Below the pieces are notes generated by a model that was not told the origin of the DNA, ran no database searches, and saw only the letters and a list, made by a program, of their open reading frames with translations. From Asterias amurensis (lineage: Eukaryota > Echinodermata > Asteroidea > Forcipulatida > Asteriidae), in NCBI RefSeq assembly GCF_032118995.1, contig NC_092660.1, positions 19,950,501 through 20,014,500 on the forward strand: a DNA stretch of 64,000 nucleotides, read 5' to 3'. Made by a program: the position numbers and the translations under genes. The first letter of the stretch is position 1. The number at the start of each line of letters is the position of its first letter. Positions 44,301 to 54,005 of the stretch are shown piece after piece.

Positions 44301-47300
44301 CACCTCGGGAGTCATAGTTTTAACCATAGCACTCGAAGCAGTCAATATCTGTATACTATAGTCTTACATGTATCACAGTCTCTTCCTGAATATCCAGAGA
44401 TGCAGCTGGATCCATAGGGATCAGGCAAACCAAACTGACTACCCGTGCAGCAAGTGATAGATTCTTACCTATGTTACAGTCTCTGCCTGAATATCCAGAG
44501 ATGCAGCTGGATCCATAGGGATCTGGCAAGCTGAACTGTGTCCCGGTACAATTCTCAACAGTGTGGTTTGGTCCGCATTCAAATTCACAATTCCAGCCGA
44601 ATTTATGTTTACCGCAAGCTTCAGAAGAACAAAAAATCAAACACAACCTTCAACGCTTTGGAGTAACTTTCTGTTAGGTACATATGACACAATAGCCCAA
44701 CTTCGCAGGGCTGCAGTAAAAAAATATGCTAAGCACGACATAATATGCTTACAATAATAAGGTTATTAGCCAAACCATTTCACAAGCACCATTAATTTGT
44801 TGTGACTGCCTGCTCACTTCTACTTTAATACCAGAAACCGTTAAGGAATATTTTCTACTGAAGCAGCCTATAGGTCTTTAAAGGTAGTTGAAGAAAGTTT
44901 AAGTCTTGCTTAGATTATTTTTGAAGCGATGTTTCACATGAAGACATACATTTACATACTTGATGTTTTTTTTTTAAATCTTAATTCAACGAAAGTTAAA
45001 TTCCACAGTGAATTATAGATTTGTTTATAGCTCACCATTGGAGCAGTTTGTCCCGCTGAATCCTGGTGCACAGATGCATTGACCTGTTTTATCATCACAC
45101 ACTCCTCCATTGTAGCATGGATCGCAATCATCTGTACAGCTCGGTGGACCCCATCTACCAGCCGAACAAACTGGAAACAACAATTATAACATTGAATGCT
45201 TTTGAGTTTGCCGAACATAACACTACCATACTTCTATACACTATCTAGAAGACGATACAATCCTAGCTCCTCTCAGATAATTAAACAGTCACTACGGAAC
45301 ATACAACCTGTCAGATTGAACTAAATGGGTGTAGACAAAGCCAGAAACCAGACCCTGTAGTATAGAGATACCCATATTACAATCCTTTTGTTTCATACTT
45401 TTTCAAATTTCAATTTGGTCCGGGGTCGTCCGAGAGCGTCAGGGTTATCCTCTTTCTTTATTTACGTGTCTGTCCCTTGTACTGTATGTTTGATAAATCT
45501 TGTTATCTTCTCCACTTTTTGAGGTTTTGAGGAAATAAATAAATAATAATAAATTACTATCACCAACTAGTTCACACGGAACCTCCTAGCCAAGATCCCT
45601 AGAGGATGTTTTATGGAGGAAACCAAAACCAGTACCAAGGAACTTACCTCTAACTATAACTCTGATCAAACTGGCAGGTTCATTTGGTCCCGTTAGCCTC
45701 GCCCCGTAAACATCACCATGTTGAACCTCATAGGAGGCTATTTTTATTTTGTTCCCAAAAAACAGTGACGTGTTACTCCTGAACCGAAACACTTGCGAAT
45801 CGACTTCGTTATCATCGGTCGATAGGATTGGCAGTGTTACGTCTTCTCCAGCGTTGACTATAAGCGTTCCGGAGTTAAAGTAGAATCCCTCGAGCTTTCC
45901 TCTCCCTGGGGAGAATTCAAAAACATAAACGATTCCCAAAATAATAAACAATGCAAATGTGTTCGGAATAATAATGTTTACTTAAGAATGCATCGGTACG
46001 ATGGTAAATAAAATCGTTGATTGTCTGTGAAACCATTTGATTGTTTTAATCCTATATAGATTTAGACGTATACATAAAACTAATGTTTTTGAGATATCGC
46101 CGAAAATTTCGGAGCAATTTTTATGTCCATCAGATCCGCTGTAGTCAATATTTCTTTGTTGAACCACAAGTAAAGTTACATAAAAGAAGGCATAAGAGCA
46201 GGTACAAACTTACTTGTGTGAGTGATACTGTACACAGCAGGTGTAAAAGAGTTCACATTGTTTCGATCGTTACAAGAATACAACCCACTGGTGCCATACG
46301 TTGCGTTATTGGATACCGTCAGAGCACGTCTGTTATTGGATTGACTTGTTTCACCAACCAGGGTTCCTGACGATTGATCTGTTGTTCCGTTGGAAGTAAA
46401 TCGTATTGAGAATTGAATGCCGAGATTCAGCGGTCTACTGTATGGCGGTGTTTGTGTGCTTCTAAAACAGGTGAACGTCGTAGTGCCAGAAGCGTTTATG
46501 TCGTACAACATGGGGGAAGCCATCATCAAGTGTAGCACCTCACCTAAATCAGAGACATTAATATTTCTTTTAAAACGAAATAAAATGTTAACAGGCAACA
46601 ATATGTACATGAATGCTTTCCGTGTCACGGCGTGACCTTTTTTCGCAGACGACCTGTTGTTGATTGACCTGTTGTTGATTAGAATAATCTTTATTCCGTA
46701 TATAAAAGAACTATTGACTGAAGGCAGTGGACAATATTGGTAATTACTCAAAATATTTATCATAAAACCTTTCTTGATTAATACGAGTAAAGGGGAGAGA
46801 TTCATAGTATAAAACATTATGAGAAACAGCTCCCTCTGAAGTGACGTATAGTTTTCGAGAAGGAGTAATTTTCGAGAACTCAGGAGGTCTTGAAATCAGG
46901 CACGAATCACACAACTTCGTGTGACAATGGTGCGACAAGGGTGTTTTTTTTTCTTTGATTAATATCTCGCAACTTCGACGACCGATTGAGCTCAAATTTT
47001 CACATGTTTGTTAATTTATACATGAGATACACCAACTGTGAAGACCAGTCTTTGACAATTACCAACAGTGTCTTTAATAATCGGGACATAGTTAAAATTA
47101 CAGGCCCTCGGTGATGTCAAAACCATAGCTATGACCTCAGCTTCGCTTCGGGCATGGTTTAGACATCACATTGGGCCTATAATTCTAACTGTGTGCCCCT
47201 CATAGCAGTCAATAATTCCATACTATTACCACTTCTGATGTCGTCCTTACGTGTGCAAGCACGTAAGGAAAAGTTACAGAGAAAGTATGATAAGCAGTTA

Positions 47301-48512
47301 ACGTGCAAAGTTGTGTTTAAACACAAAATGTGTGTGAGACGTTTGATCGGTTTTCTGCCTTCATGTCAGGGAGGTCAAGTTTCGCATCAAAACAAGAAAC
47401 GCATCTCGGGCATAGTAGCACTGCCAATGCTACAGGGTGTTTTTGTCAGAAGATTGCTGCTTTACGGCCTTTATTACTGGACAAAGTACTCTGTGTACCT
47501 GGAAGAAGAAGAGATATATAGGCCGCGCCATTTATCGGGTCACATGACGCAATTAGAACAAACACAAACTTTAAAGGCCCACAAAATATACACAAAAATG
47601 TGCTGAAGTTAGTATGAAACAAATAATAACGAATGAATCAGATACAACAAAATTACAAATGTGAAACAAGAACGAGGAATGAAAAAAAAGCAACGCTGTG
47701 AACTTCAGGTAAAACTTTAAGTTTAGTTCATCGTAGAAGTAAATTTTTGAGAGTGCAAAAGTATAAATACACAAAGGGTTTGTACCTTGGGGATGCACCA
47801 CACAGTTTATGTCAAAATTCATGCGCCAAGTATTATCATGTTTTGTAAACCCACAGATACTTTGGGTGTCAAGCAATTAAATCCAAGCCTTTGGGGTTCT
47901 GTGGTTCAACTTTAAAGGAGACGTGGTGGATAAATTTAGAAATTAGGCTCGAAAGTTTGTCATATTTGGTTTGGGAAATTGACAAGTGTTTCACAAATTG
48001 ACGGCAGCAAATCGTTTTTTGGGGGCAAGTAGTTTTTTTTTTTTTTTTATAGGGTTTTTCTCTGGGGTAATTAGCAAAAATTCCAAAATTGAAAAAAAAA
48101 ATTGAAAATAATGTTTGCTTGGTTTTCAAGAGGTTGAGATACTTCGTAAATATTTGTTATATAAGTATTAAGTATTTTCGAACACTTAGCATTTACCTAA
48201 CGTTGGTTTATATCTATTTGGGTAAACTTTCTGTATCATGCCACCACTTTTTCACTTATTTTTTACACAAACAAATATCTCATTTGAGTAAATTATGTCA
48301 TCGTATTTCATGAGAAAGTGGTGGCAGGATACGGAAATGTTTATTTAGTGTGGTACAAGTGTGGTTTAAGCAAATTGGGTTTAAGAACTTCATAATGATT
48401 CATGTATCTTAAACTTACCTTTGGGCGCGTTTAATTCAGCCATCACGATCAGAAAAGCAAAATAGCAATCCACCATACCACTCCAAGTGTGAACCCGGAA
48501 ATGACTTCCCAT
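35369..48512 (-). CDS. TEK: Tie-like receptor with degenerate tyrosine kinase domain
   Basis: Sixteen exons join in phase to 2,208 nt (735 aa): 48419-48512, 46214-46543, 45648-45905, 45036-45170, 44469-44618, 42392-42493, 41596-41714, 40757-41012, 39656-39766, 39260-39420, 38228-38341, 37950-38020, 37233-37273, 36523-36619, 35929-36025 and 35369-35440 (stop). Order: signal peptide, Ig (Cys pair FTCF/YSCN), Ig without cysteines, three EGF-like exons, membrane helix (about 362-383), kinase-like domain (about 445-720). [18 protein letters not shown] and VYGARL...IRVIVR match Tie2. Kinase departures: SIGNFG for the glycine loop (454-459), Ser478 for the ATP lysine, no alphaC Glu, HQD (575-577) for HRD, PLE for APE. 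DFG (595-597) and [16 protein letters not shown] are kept. The fibronectin III domains of vertebrate Tie are not found. Likely a cell-surface pseudokinase. The last exon is the least certain. Confidence 0.85.
36353..36472. mobile_element. Small foldback element, family E
   Basis: AAGCCGTATTCGAATCGGCT pairs with AGCCGCCAATTCGAATACGG. CTACGGCTACGGCT lies in the left arm. It has no coding capacity. Confidence 0.6.
36634..37138 (+). mobile_element. Family A repeat with a 160-bp insertion
   Basis: Outer parts ACCCAATTTGGTCGACGAAG and TACCAATAGTGTCCAGTGCT belong to family A. Bases 36780-36940 (CAAACGTCATAGTGACCATT and on) are foreign to it. It lies in a receptor intron between kinase exons. Confidence 0.6.
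38600..38720 (+). mobile_element. Retroelement 3' tail remnant
   Basis: GAAGAAGGTCCGGTTTGGAT followed by CGAAAGCTAAGGACATC and an AT-rich end resembles the 3' region of Penelope-type or similar retroelements. Comparable phrases are at 49825-49880 and 52525-52560. No coding part is here. Confidence 0.35.
41115..41345. repeat. AAC/GAC/AATGAC microsatellite
   Basis: An A/C-rich run with ACAACAACAAC, GACGACGACGAC and AATGACAATGACAATGAC subsections in the intron after the membrane exon. The minus-strand reading is a Leu/Ser-rich spurious frame. Confidence 0.85.
41596..41714 (-). CDS. TEK: Tie-like exon 7, transmembrane helix
   Basis: It encodes VEPNPY, a hydrophobic run [20 protein letters not shown], then [15 protein letters not shown] stop-transfer Arg/Lys cluster and a Cys pair follow the helix. 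Only about six residues separate the last EGF exon from the membrane, so there is no room for fibronectin III domains. Confidence 0.75.
42392..45170 (-). CDS. TEK: Tie-like exons 4-6, EGF-like domains
   Basis: 45036-45170: [11 protein letters not shown] then [20 protein letters not shown]. 44469-44618: [16 protein letters not shown] then [18 protein letters not shown]. 42392-42493: [17 protein letters not shown] then [12 protein letters not shown]. The order and the LPDPYG motif match the three EGF domains of Tie1/Tie2. All are phase 1-1, so exon duplication or loss would keep the frame. The 3' half of the middle exon is repeated in tandem in the following intron. Confidence 0.8.
42660..42872 (+). 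mobile_element. LINE 3' end with ATT tail
   Basis: GTGCTTGCCCGAATAAATATTATTATTATTATT plus an AGT run is of the type that closes CR1-like LINEs, here without any coding sequence. Another such end (GAGGAAATAAATAAATAATAATAA) lies at 45420-45555. Confidence 0.45.
43066..43403 (-). mobile_element. Family A repeat, minus orientation
   Basis: Starts TTAAAGACACGGCAGTG and contains GGAACGGCTCCCTCTGAAGT; ends CAGTGCCTTTAAA. It has cut into the EGF-fragment array. Confidence 0.65.
43811..44353. mobile_element. TA-flanked composite foldback element, copy 2
   Basis: Starts TTATAACACCCCATTGCAAG and ends CAATATCTGTA, with TA on both sides. The host unit of the EGF array without insertion reads ATAGATGGTACTATATTC, and the interrupted unit reads ATAGATGGTA ... 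TACTATAGTC. The neighbouring array unit therefore gives the empty site, and a two-base TA duplication is directly visible. Confidence 0.85.
45648..46543 (-). CDS. TEK: Tie-like exons 2-3, Ig-like domains
   Basis: Exon 46214-46543 has the Ig cysteines (TTTFTCFRS and GLYSCNDRN) with several N-x-S/T sites. Exon 45648-45905 has Ig strands but no cysteines and ends [17 protein letters not shown], corresponding to VYSARYIGG and the LIVRR that runs into the first EGF of Tie2. Loss of the Cys pair in the Ig next to the EGFs is a Tie feature. Both exons are phase 1-1. Confidence 0.75.
46711..47075 (-). mobile_element. Family A repeat, minus orientation
   Basis: Begins AAGGCAGTGGACAATATTGG and ends AATTACCAACAGTGTC. 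It is followed at 47079-47230 by a diverged palindrome related to the right half of the TA-flanked element (CAGTCAATAATTCC). Confidence 0.7.
48230..48345. mobile_element. Small foldback element, family G
   Basis: GCCACCACTTTTTCAC pairs with GAGAAAGTGGTGGC. The same arms bound 54745-54870 (GCGCCACCACTTTTTCAC, GAAAAAGTGGTGGC). Confidence 0.6.
48419..48512 (-). CDS. TEK: Tie-like exon 1, signal peptide
   Basis: It encodes [20 protein letters not shown] and [11 protein letters not shown], then a phase 1 donor GTAAGTTT. The hydrophobic core is short (about 10-12 residues) but fits a signal peptide. The phase matches the Ig exon at 46543. The start codon is the only ATG near the exon's 5' side in this frame. 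No TATA box is evident upstream. Confidence 0.6.
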
Positions 48513-48929
48513 ACTTATCGAAATTTTATCAGTCGATCAAGTACACTTTACAAACATACTTCTGTCCAAATATTGTGATTTTCGGTATAAAAAAAAACTA
48601 CTTGAAAATCTGAACAAAGTATAGCTAGTGCCGAATCTGGGTGCAATTTGTGGCTATTTGTTTTAATCTGATTTGAGAAGTTGTAAAAGCAATGCCAATT
48701 TTATATTACGGTATATTGCTGTACTGTGAAGTTGGTAATAAGAACGGCTTACTAACCGTATAGGTGGATTGTGGAGAGAATAGCCCAGAAATATCTGAAA
48801 ACGCATTGACCCCAACGGGCTATTCATTGGTGCTAGTCAAGCGTTCATAACTATGGCATGTGGGTGTTGGAACTATTTAGATTCAGTTAATCAACAGCAT
48901 TTATTATGGCCTATTCAGGTTCGGTTTCT

Positions 48930-49600
48930 TTCATTTATTAGGTCTTCCTTCAACATGTATAAAATACAAGCATGTGTGAAAACTTGAACTAAATTGGTTT
49001 TCGAAGTTGCGAGAGAATAACGGAAGAAAAACACCTTTGTCGCACAATGTGTGCTTTATTAAGATTCAGTCAGTCAACAACATTTATTAGGCCTACGGCA
49101 TATTCAGATTCGGTTTCTATCATTAACTAGGCCTCACTTCACCATATTATTATTATGTATAAAATAACAAGCCTGTGAAAACTAGAACTCAATTGGTCTT
49201 GGAAGTTGCGAGGAAAAAACACCTTTGTCGCTTTGTCGCTTGTGTGCTTTATTTAGAATCAGTCAATCAAATTAGGCATGGCCTATTCAGATTCGGTTTC
49301 TATCATTTATTAGGTCTCACCTCAACATATTATGTTGTATAAAATAACAAGCCTCTGAAAACTAGAACTAATTGGTCTTCGAAGTTGCGAGAGATTAATA
49401 GAAGAAAAATTATTATGTGCTTTAATTTAAATATTTTAGTGAGAAATTACTTCTTTCTCAAAAACTACGTTATTTTAGAGGGAGCCTTTTCCCACAATGT
49501 TTTATATCAACAGCTTTCCGTAGTGTTCGCAACCAAGTAAGTTTTTGTGCTAACAATATTTTTGAATAATTACATGTACTGAAATACTTCTCTCTGGGGG
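48930..49600 (+). mobile_element. Family A repeat with tandemly repeated left part
   Basis: The stretch TTCGGTTTCT(T/A)TCATT ... AGTTGCGAGAG recurs three times (48920, 49110, 49285), each about 180 bp. One right part follows (TACTTCTTTCTCAAAAACTA ... GTTCGCAACCAAGTAAG). This is a small internal tandem amplification. Confidence 0.55.
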
Positions 49601-50336
49601 TTTCGTAGGTAACTAGTGTAAGTCTATTCCTCCGAGGGACTTTGAAGAGGGACCTATTATATAGGCCCATATTCTATATAGTCACTCACTAGTTACCGAA
49701 TTATGCCAGTCATTATGTGTTTTATAACACCTCGGTCTTAAATGTGAAATAAAAACAGAAATCTGGGAATCTGCTGGATGTGGACGTGCGGTCTCGACGT
49801 TTTTAATATAACTCTGCTCTTCAGCTTTCTCCTGATGAAGACGAGCGGTGTCTACCACCCGAAACGTAGCGACCATGCACGCAGCTCTTTTAAGAGCAAC
49901 ACAAAATAGATTTACACATTTTACAAATTCTTCCCAGTTCTTTCTTGGTGGTTGATCTTATATAAATAGGCCTACTGTTTCGTGACATCCACATTCTCTA
50001 TGAGTATACACCAATTCAGGCGCGCAGTGTTGAGCACCGTGTGCCATTGCTGAGGTGTACATGTGCTTAGTTTTGTGCACAGAGGCATGAGGAAATCATG
50101 TTCCTTTTCACTCTTTGAACATGAAATGTTTTCCTCAACGACTATCACATTTTCCTTAACAGGACATCATGATATACTAATGAAGATCACTGACTACAAA
50201 ATTTGCAACTATAGAAACCGAATCATCTTGAAAACGGTGCTTGTCTTAGGAGAGTTAGGGGGAAAAGACTCGAAAACTGCATAAACTAGTCACTAAAATG
50301 AGATTTTGTCAGAATTTCAGTATTTTCTTTGTGCTT

Positions 50337-50374
<38 letters not shown>

Positions 50375-51865
50375 TAGTCAATCGTCATATCATGCAGCCA
50401 TGTCAGAGAAATCGCATAGATTGTCGGGAAAGACATTAAATTTTCATAAAAAGAGAAAACAAACATGATTTCCTTATGTTTCTGTGCACAAAACTAGGCA
50501 CATGTTACCCCAGCAATGGCCGTGGTGCGCGCCTGAGTGTTTAGTGCCAAGATCCCACCTCCCCTGCGTTCATGGTTTCATCTAAGGGGTCCTCCTCATA
50601 TACAGCTTTGAATTAAGCACTAGTGATCATCATACACGGAGACAGTCTCTGCTGAAATTTTGTTGATGTAGTAAGGCCTAGTATACTCCCAACGATATCA
50701 CTGCGCCATTAAAAACAAAAAGGTTTGGAACCGGAATCTGAGCCGAGGTTTGGCTTTTCTTTGTCGCACTTTGCCTTTAATATTGTTGAATTGTTTTTAT
50801 TTTCGTATATTTCTATCACTTAATATTCCCAACAGCCCCTTTTTCATGGTAATAAACTACGTTAATCTAAAAAATAACCACATTACCACAATAATGGTTC
50901 CGGGAGTGTGAATACGCGCGAGACTTGCAGCTAGTCCTTTGTTGATAAACAAACCGCCTTGGTTGGCATGGTCGGCCGAATGTTAGTAAAACACTCAACC
51001 GTAAAAACAGATGTTTCAACAAAATTCAACATTTTCTGCAAATGTTCAATTAAATAAAATACCTCTCATGATAAGTTGCTTTGTTTTAAACAACATCAAC
51101 AAATTTTGTTACATTGTTACCAAAAATAGCGATCTATTCTTGATTTGCACTTATGGCTTTCTATAGTTTTCCAATCTGGGTTGCCAAAACTCGGGCTGTG
51201 ACGTTGCAAAAGAAAGGTCTATAGAGAGGTTTCGCGTGACGTCACAATCGTCAGATATTGACACCCGTCGCCATGTTGAGTACTATTATCAGCTGGCCTG
51301 TATTTAACGCAAAAAAAAAAAAAAAAAAAAAAAGCAGTTCGTGTGCTCAGTTAAACCACGGTTAAATGTAAATCGTAAGCCAGGAGACCGTGAATATTTT
51401 CTTCGCCAACCATCGATTATTTTGCACCAAGCAGGGCCTAGCAAAGGCTGGGAAAACAATCTGAACCCGTTGAAACAGCCGCGGAGGACGACAAAGCATG
51501 GCTTAAATTAAAATGATAAAACATCGGAATTGGTTTTGGAGATCTCGACGAAAAAGAAGAAGTTGCCTAAACACAGGACAAACAGATCGTCCACGTGTCA
51601 GAAGATAAAAAAACAACAATATCAGTTTGAGGGAAACATTTGCAAGTAAACAATTTTCTTAGACAACTAGCCCTCTGGTTTCTGACATTTTTACATATAA
51701 ATGAAAGAAGGGCAACATTAAAATTAGCAATATCTTGCTTGTTTTTGTTACGGATATGTAGACACACAGGTGCAAGAGCAGCCAAGATAACATTGACTTA
51801 ATTTTTTTAGAGTCTTTTGAGATGAGTTTTGAACTTCCATATCAGTCCCAAATATTGTTTTTGTT
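49601..51865. other. Intergenic stretch with retroelement scraps
   Basis: 49790-49880 contains CTCCTGATGAAGACGAGC then CCCGAAACGTAGC, of the kind found in 3' regions of Penelope-like elements. An A-run of about 31 stands at 50341 and one of about 22 at 51311. 50050-50110 and 50455-50520 are an inverted pair (ATGAGGAAATCATG, and on the other side CATGATTTCCTTATG) around it. No gene is seen. Confidence 0.4.
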
Positions 51866-52715
51866 CGAGACACCGGACTATTGGTAATTGTCAAAGACCA
51901 ATCCTCACTTGGCGTATCTCAACATATTTTTATGCAGAAAATAACAAACCTGTGAAAAGTTGCGCTTAATATTGGTCGTCGAAGACTTCTTTATTGCTAT
52001 CTCGCAACTTCGGAAGTTGCGAGATAGCAATAAAGAAACAAAACACACGAAGTCGTGTGCTTTCAGATGCTTGATTTCGAGACCTCAAATTCTAAATCTG
52101 AGTTCAAATTACTTCTCGAAAATTACATTCAGAGGGAGCCGTCTCACAATGTTTTATACTTCAATCTTCCTAATCACTCCATTTCTGACATGATCTTACA
52201 GGGCATAGAGGCACTAGGCAACCACAGAGAGACTGTGCGTTTGAGTAGGAAGAAACTCTGGATTAGACGCCTCCAGACTATTCAACCCCATGGTCTGAAC
52301 ATCCAAGAAGGAAACGACTAATAAACCTTTTGTTTTGCCGTCTCCTTTTTTCCCCATAGCCTTTTAGCCTGAGCCTCATTCACTAATAAATTACTGTTTA
52401 CCCAACCTCACCACCCTTGATGTTGTCCTTTCTAACCCCATTCATGTATTTCCACTTCACTGCTTATGTTTCACTTAGTTACCTGTTCATGTTTGTCATG
52501 TTTGTTGTGTTGTCATTTAGCCTTCGAGAAAGACTCTGCTAGGGTCGAAACGTCAGGCCATTAACCATTTTTTGCATTTATACTCTCGGTCCATTTGGTT
52601 GGTAAGTTGTTTGCAACAGCTAATTCTATTTTCTCAATGTTTTATACGTTACCAAGTAAGGTTTTATGCTAACATTATTATTTTGAGTATTTAATAGTGT
52701 CCACTGCCTTTATCG
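51866..52715 (+). mobile_element. Family A repeat interrupted by a Penelope-like fragment
   Basis: Family A parts at 51866-52165 and 52625-52715 flank 52185-52620. The insert encodes a C-terminal tail (RKKLWIRRLQTIQPHGLN, then a stop at 52321) typical of the end of Penelope-like or GIY-YIG-bearing retroelement proteins. Noncoding sequence with GACTCTGCTAGGGTCGAAAC follows. Confidence 0.5.
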
Positions 52716-54005
52716 TTGTTCTCTCTCTCATTTAACTCTCTTACATTTAATTTTGACTTGCTTAAGACATCTTTGCTTTCTTCAATCTTTTCTTTTAGTA
52801 AATGTGTACATGTACAAAATGAATATTTTTGTTGTATTGTGAACAAACCATCTAAAAATAAATCAAATCTATGCCAATGCATTTTGTCAAGGTGAATCGC
52901 CCCCTTCAGATAGTTGAATCTAAAATATACCGAGTGCCGATGACGGCCAGCCAAATACCGCACCACCATTGCCGAAATTTTGCTAAATGTAGCGTAAAAC
53001 TGCAAAGTTTGTTTACTTTCACGAGCAAATTTCCCTCGATGTGCACCTTTACCTCCGTCACCCATCCAATTTGATTGTATAGTGCATCAATGGACTTAAA
53101 TTCGCTTAGAGTAACGGTATTTAATAATATCTGGCTACGACACTGCTGAGAAAAGTTCAATGTTTGGAGACCAGTCGGCAGATTTGAATTCATATGGATC
53201 TTTGTTGTTTAAACAATTGTTGTTTTAACGAATTAAAACTCGTTAGTATTTTCTCACAGTATCGACCAGCGTTGACTTGCATTATCCGGAGTTAATATTA
53301 TGTGCTTGATGTAATTCATTGTCTTACCAAATAATTAAAATACTGAAAGAAAACCTTCACCAAATATTTTGTCTGTCGGAGAAAAACCAACTTTCTCGGT
53401 ACAAACGTGCGTCTGCTGTTGCGAGCAGACGACGCGTTACCAACAGAAATAGTACTCAACATGGCCGGCCCTACGGCGCGCACAACGAACTTTTTGCGGG
53501 GTCACGCAACCTCTCTATTTGTGAGCCTGAACCATTGATCTCGGCTACAGCTACGTCTAGATCAGCGCGTCTAGATCAGCGCGTCTACCAGTGTTGAAGA
53601 ATAGGCAGACGCACGCGATCTAGCCGTAGCTGTAGCCGAAGTCGCCGTTTCGGACACGGCCCTCCATTGTCAGTATAATGGAGATCAATGGCCTGAACGC
53701 ATGACGTCAGATAGTCTGGCTTGACTATGGCGAGCCAAAGTAGCATTTCTTATTAAAGCACTAGAAACAGCTTAACATTTGTTTTAATGCTAACGACGTC
53801 TTCAATGTGTTGAAAGATATGTTAAAATAATTTTAGACATTTCTCTAAATCATTTTAGAGACAAATTATATCTAAATAATCATTAAATTGTTTCCAAAGG
53901 GTTGATTTATTTTTTGGGGCTCTCCATATACTAGACTAAACAGTGACCCCTGACACGTGAGATTTGTCAAAAAAAGTTAAAAGTTGGTAAGGAGTGTCGC
54001 TTTTG
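52716..54005. other. Flank upstream of MTAP
   Basis: Two overlapping minus-strand frames (52691-53065 and 52906-53193) are unrecognised. The second begins MNSNLPTGLQTLNFSQQC and has a possible donor after GWVTE, so a small divergent gene cannot be excluded. 53535-53665 is a family E foldback (TCGGCTACAGCTACG, CGTAGCTGTAGCCGA). CpG dinucleotides are enriched near 53400-53700, which could be promoter-related. Confidence 0.25.

Larger units (their letters stand above)
42967..44560 (-). repeat. Tandem array of EGF-exon 3' halves with splice donors
   Basis: Starting from the true exon (44469-44618), its last ~75 bp plus donor recur at 44370-44449, 43740-43806 (short form), 43640-43735, 43545-43633 (short form), 43440-43535 and, degraded, 42967-43055. 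Long and short units alternate at about 95 bp each. Long units still read [11 protein letters not shown] and GRDCDT before GTAAGA. They lack the exon's 5' half and a good acceptor. The array is interrupted by the TA-flanked element at 43811. Confidence 0.85.

Noticed and set aside
47193-47606. 137-codon plus-strand frame in the receptor intron
   Set aside because: It starts inside a repeat remnant, lacks recognisable motifs and has no supporting splice or start context.
49830-49875. Hammerhead ribozyme (CTGATGA ... CGAAAC)
   Set aside because: The conserved boxes are present, but no clean stem II could be formed between them by eye; left as a retroelement 3' feature.
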